A stretch of 64,000 bases of DNA from Acidobacteriota bacterium (lineage in GTDB: Bacteria; Acidobacteriota; Terriglobia; Bryobacterales; Bryobacteraceae). Location: contig JAPKZA010000244.1 in NCBI GenBank assembly GCA_026394015.1, positions 32,886 through 96,885 of the forward strand. The letters are read 5' to 3'. Positions within the stretch are counted from its first letter, which is position 1. Each line of letters opens with the position of its first letter. Made by a program: the position numbers and the translations under genes. The notes beneath the pieces were generated by a model. The model worked only from the letters and a program-made list of their open reading frames with translations. It searched no databases and was not told the DNA's origin. This document shows positions 62,071 through 64,000 of this stretch, piece by piece.

Positions 62071-62634
62071 CTAGTGCGGTAAGACTCCCACGACGATGTC
62101 CGATGGAAGGGGCCGCGCCGCAAACATCAGGAAACAAATGGCGCTAAAGACGAAGTAAACACCGAGGCAAAGCAGCCCTACATGGTTGCCCGGACCTCCC
62201 CCTATCCACCGGAAGCCCAGAGCAAGGAACAGCGCGGCAAAGCCAAGAGATACAACCGCGGTCATTGACTGACCGCGGGCCCGATCAATCGCACCCAGAC
62301 TCAATGCCATCAAAACGACCAGCAGCATGACGGTCAAGATGCTGACGCTGACGCCAGTGAGCCCGTACTGAACTACACCGAGCGCGCCAAGAGCAAAGCC
62401 ATGGAGCAACAGAGGCCAGCGTTTAGGGTCGCTTTTACCCCAGAACGCGGCGGCGATGGTGCAAGCCGCGCTCAGCAAGGCGAGCTTACCGAGCAGCACC
62501 ACCACGCCATTCCAGGTCAGAAACGCGACGGGACCCTCTCCGACCCACATCGAGAGGTACAGGACGGCCATGACTGCATTAAGAGCCCCAGCCACCGCAG
62601 ACAAAGGCCACGCCCGGTGAAATGTATGCTTCAT
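62071..62634 (-). CDS. multi-helix membrane protein of unknown function
   Basis: A 187-aa membrane protein with five to six predicted helices ('LSAVAGALNAVMAVLYLSMW', 'GVVVLLGKLALLSAACTIAAAFW', 'LHGFALGALGVVQYGLTGVSVSILTVMLLVVLMALSLGAI', 'VSLGFAALFLALGFRWIGG', 'GLLCLGVYFVFSAICFLMFAA'), cut into pieces here. The pattern recalls HdeD/DUF308-type proteins but I cannot confirm it. No neighbours explain it. The start at 62634 (MKHTFHRAWP) has no clear Shine-Dalgarno sequence. Confidence 0.65.
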   Translation of the reverse strand: MKHTFHRAWPLSAVAGALNAVMAVLYLSMWVGEGPVAFLTWNGVVVLLGKLALLSAACTIAAAFWGKSDPKRWPLLLHGFALGALGVVQYGLTGVSVSILTVMLLVVLMALSLGAIDRARGQSMTAVVSLGFAALFLALGFRWIGGGPGNHVGLLCLGVYFVFSAICFLMFAARPLPSDIVVGVLPH

Positions 62635-62926
62635 AGCCGGACGGTATCTAACGAATCTGCGGGTGTCAAGCAGGGCAACCGTTCCGTCAAGCTACTTCTA
62701 CAACCGGAAAGCAACGTAAGCCACGCGGACGCGGGAAGCGGTGCGGAGCGGCGGCCTGACCGTGCGGGAACCCACGCGACCGCACGCGGAGCAGAAGCAA
62801 CGGAACGGGCGAATCCGCCGGGATCGCCAGGACAGAGGTGGCGCAACCGCTGTCGAACGCACCCGCATTGAGAAGCCCCAGGAGGAGATCAGCAAGCGAC
62901 GAGAAGGCACTCCCTATCGACCAATC
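62635..62926. other. 292-nt region without a supported gene
   Basis: The track lists short overlapping ORFs on both strands, rich in Arg, Gly and Pro, with no motif, signal peptide or ribosome-binding site. No terminator, repeat or tRNA is seen. It separates the membrane protein from the receptor fragment. Confidence 0.5.
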
Positions 62927-63883
62927 CTAATAACTCAACCGTAGCGAAAACCGAAAGCTCCGGCCATCGTTCAACGTATTCGTAATCACCCCGAAATTCG
63001 GGTCGGTCAACGCAAATCCCGGCTCGGCGAACTGCGGCGAATTCGTCAGGTTGTTACTCTCCGCCCGGAAGCCCAACGTCCGCTCTTTCGCGAGCAACCA
63101 GTCGATCGTAAATCCCGCGTTCACATTCCGCACCGGCCCCCGACGAAACGTATTCCGACCCAGATTGCCCCGCTCCGCCCCGCGCGGCATGTACCGAAAC
63201 GCGCTCCGCGGCAATAGTTGCCGCGACAGATCCGGGTGCGAGATCGAACGCCCCAAAATCGATGGATCCCAAATATCTGGCCGGTCCATGCTGATCCCAT
63301 CCACATTGCCAAATCCCGGCGCATCCGACCCCGACGTCACCTGAAACGGCGTCCCCGATTTCGCCAGCGCCACGCCCGACAAACCCCACCGTCCCAACCA
63401 AGCCCGCCGCCAACGCGGCACCGCATAATCACTCCGCAGCAAAAACGCATGGGGCTGATCAAAGCGAGAACGGCCCCGCAAATCGGCATGCACGCCATAC
63501 TCGCTCTGCGACCGCGCCCGAAAGCTGTCAAGGTCCTGCGCCGTCCCCGTATAGTCGGCTCCCAGATCGATCGCCTTGCTAAACCAATAGGAGGCCTCCA
63601 GATTGAGCCCCTTCCAGCGCGGCACCGTCACCGTCGTCTTGAACGCGTCATAGAACCCACGCGACATGTTCTCCACCTGTCGAATTTCTCCCCGCGTCAC
63701 ATCGTTGCGCCTCACTTCGATCGTCGAATTCTCCAGCGCGATCCCGGCCCGCGGATGAGCCCGGTTCGTGTAATTGTGGTACAGCAGCTTTTGACTGCGG
63801 CTCCCCGTATACCCAATCTGCCATTTGACAAACTTCACCGGCTCCAACTCCCAGGTAAAATTCACTACTGTCCAAAACAGCAC
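62927..63883 (-). CDS. C-terminal barrel part of an Oar-like TonB-dependent receptor, truncated
   Basis: A 318-aa reading frame that matches only the last third of the large Oar/carboxypeptidase-regulatory TonB-dependent receptors common in this phylum. 'VKWQIGYTGSRSQKLLYHNYTNRAHP' resembles the 'YVGSRGxxL' strand, 'LEASYWFSKAIDLGADYTG' and 'LRSDYAVPRWRRAWLGRWGLSGVALAKSGTPFQVTSG' are barrel strands, and the ending 'GRSFRFSLRLSY' is the outer-membrane C-terminal aromatic signal. There is no plug domain or signal peptide. The GTG start is arbitrary; an upstream ORF ends just before it in another frame, so the gene may be a broken receptor or a 3' fragment. Confidence 0.75.
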   Translation of the reverse strand: MLFWTVVNFTWELEPVKFVKWQIGYTGSRSQKLLYHNYTNRAHPRAGIALENSTIEVRRNDVTRGEIRQVENMSRGFYDAFKTTVTVPRWKGLNLEASYWFSKAIDLGADYTGTAQDLDSFRARSQSEYGVHADLRGRSRFDQPHAFLLRSDYAVPRWRRAWLGRWGLSGVALAKSGTPFQVTSGSDAPGFGNVDGISMDRPDIWDPSILGRSISHPDLSRQLLPRSAFRYMPRGAERGNLGRNTFRRGPVRNVNAGFTIDWLLAKERTLGFRAESNNLTNSPQFAEPGFALTDPNFGVITNTLNDGRSFRFSLRLSY

Positions 63884-63893
63884 TTACTCTCTC

Positions 63894-64000
63894 CTAGAAT
63901 CTGATTTCGGCGAGCCCGACGGGGTCGAGCGGTAGAGTAAGCGCCACTTTGATCGGCACCCTGGTTTCCGGCGATAGGATGGCAAGGCCCTCCTGTGTGA
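63894..64000 (-). CDS. partial gene at the window edge
   Basis: On the minus strand an open frame enters from beyond 64000 and reads '...ILSPETRVPIKVALTLPLDPVG-LAEIRF' before a TAG at 63894-63896. Only about 35 residues are visible, too few to name. It ends 10 nt before the receptor fragment in another frame, so it could be the preceding gene or the missing N-terminal part of that receptor after a frameshift. Confidence 0.4.
   Translation of the reverse strand, partial: TQEGLAILSPETRVPIKVALTLPLDPVGLAEIRF

Noticed and set aside
62698-62944. Short Arg-rich ORFs on both strands
   Set aside because: No motif, start signal or conservation that I can see.

Overview
The window is a high-GC, densely packed bacterial chromosome segment with a Gram-negative envelope. 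It carries LPS heptosyltransferases, TonB, an RND pump, a BamA-like barrel protein and an Oar-like receptor fragment. The best taxonomic guess is Acidobacteriota of the Solibacter/Bryobacter group. The reasons are a TIGR03437-type C-terminal domain on a secreted lipase, two PSD1(DUF1549/DUF1553)-DUF1501 gene pairs, an FG-GAP/TPR secreted protein and a b558-type succinate dehydrogenase. This is inferred from family content only. No rRNA, tRNA, CRISPR array, intact insertion sequence or prophage was seen.

Layout. 0-6.7 kb: secreted DUF5666-like protein, type IV pilin-like protein, GH10 xylanase, two MacB/FtsX-type ABC permeases without an ATPase gene. 6.1-10.1 kb: a secreted unknown on the minus strand, then a tight plus-strand trio (MoxR-type AAA ATPase, 610-aa uncharacterised protein, DUF4197 protein), the best candidate here for an undescribed system. 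10-16.8 kb: O-methyltransferase, small secreted protein, then a minus-strand tetrapyrrole operon (CcsA/HemX-like with a frameshift, hemA, hemC, cobA-hemD fusion) running on into a DGPF/YCII protein and an ECF42-type sigma factor. 16.8-21.1 kb: SDR, single-ring ClpB-like ATPase, DUF4332 protein, siroheme sulfite/nitrite reductase. 21.2-28.6 kb: FG-GAP/TPR protein facing a minus-strand run of phosphofructokinase (PPi-type residues), methyltransferase, PSD1 and DUF1501 genes. 28.6-31.7 kb: membrane CxC protein, chemotaxis transducer, SlyD-like isomerase, GNAT. 31.7-34.5 kb: minus-strand LPS heptosyltransferase cluster. 34.5-41.3 kb: PhyH dioxygenase, M3 oligopeptidase, TonB, AceE. 41.2-41.6 kb: 152-bp tandem repeats derived from the 3' end of the adjacent gene. 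42-47.5 kb: ornithine cyclodeaminase-like protein, two small zinc-ribbon proteins, RND pump, FabD. 47.5-52.5 kb: minus-strand BamA-like, DUF4390-like, NtrY-like kinase (broken) and NtrX-like regulator, then a ParE-type toxin-antitoxin pair. 52.6-59.9 kb: sdhCAB followed by a cytochrome-bearing PSD1 gene and DUF1501. 60-64 kb: cold-shock protein, lipase-TIGR03437, membrane protein, C-terminal piece of a TonB-dependent receptor and a partial gene at the edge.

Themes. Several genes have a TANNNT hexamer only 5-9 nt before the start codon, which suggests leaderless or near-leaderless transcripts. Convergent neighbours often overlap at their stops. Two reading frames are broken (hemX-like and NtrY-like) and should be checked against raw reads. 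Plus-strand GC skew looks G-rich in the first ~11 kb and C-rich from ~17 kb onward regardless of gene direction, which suggests a replichore boundary of terminus polarity.
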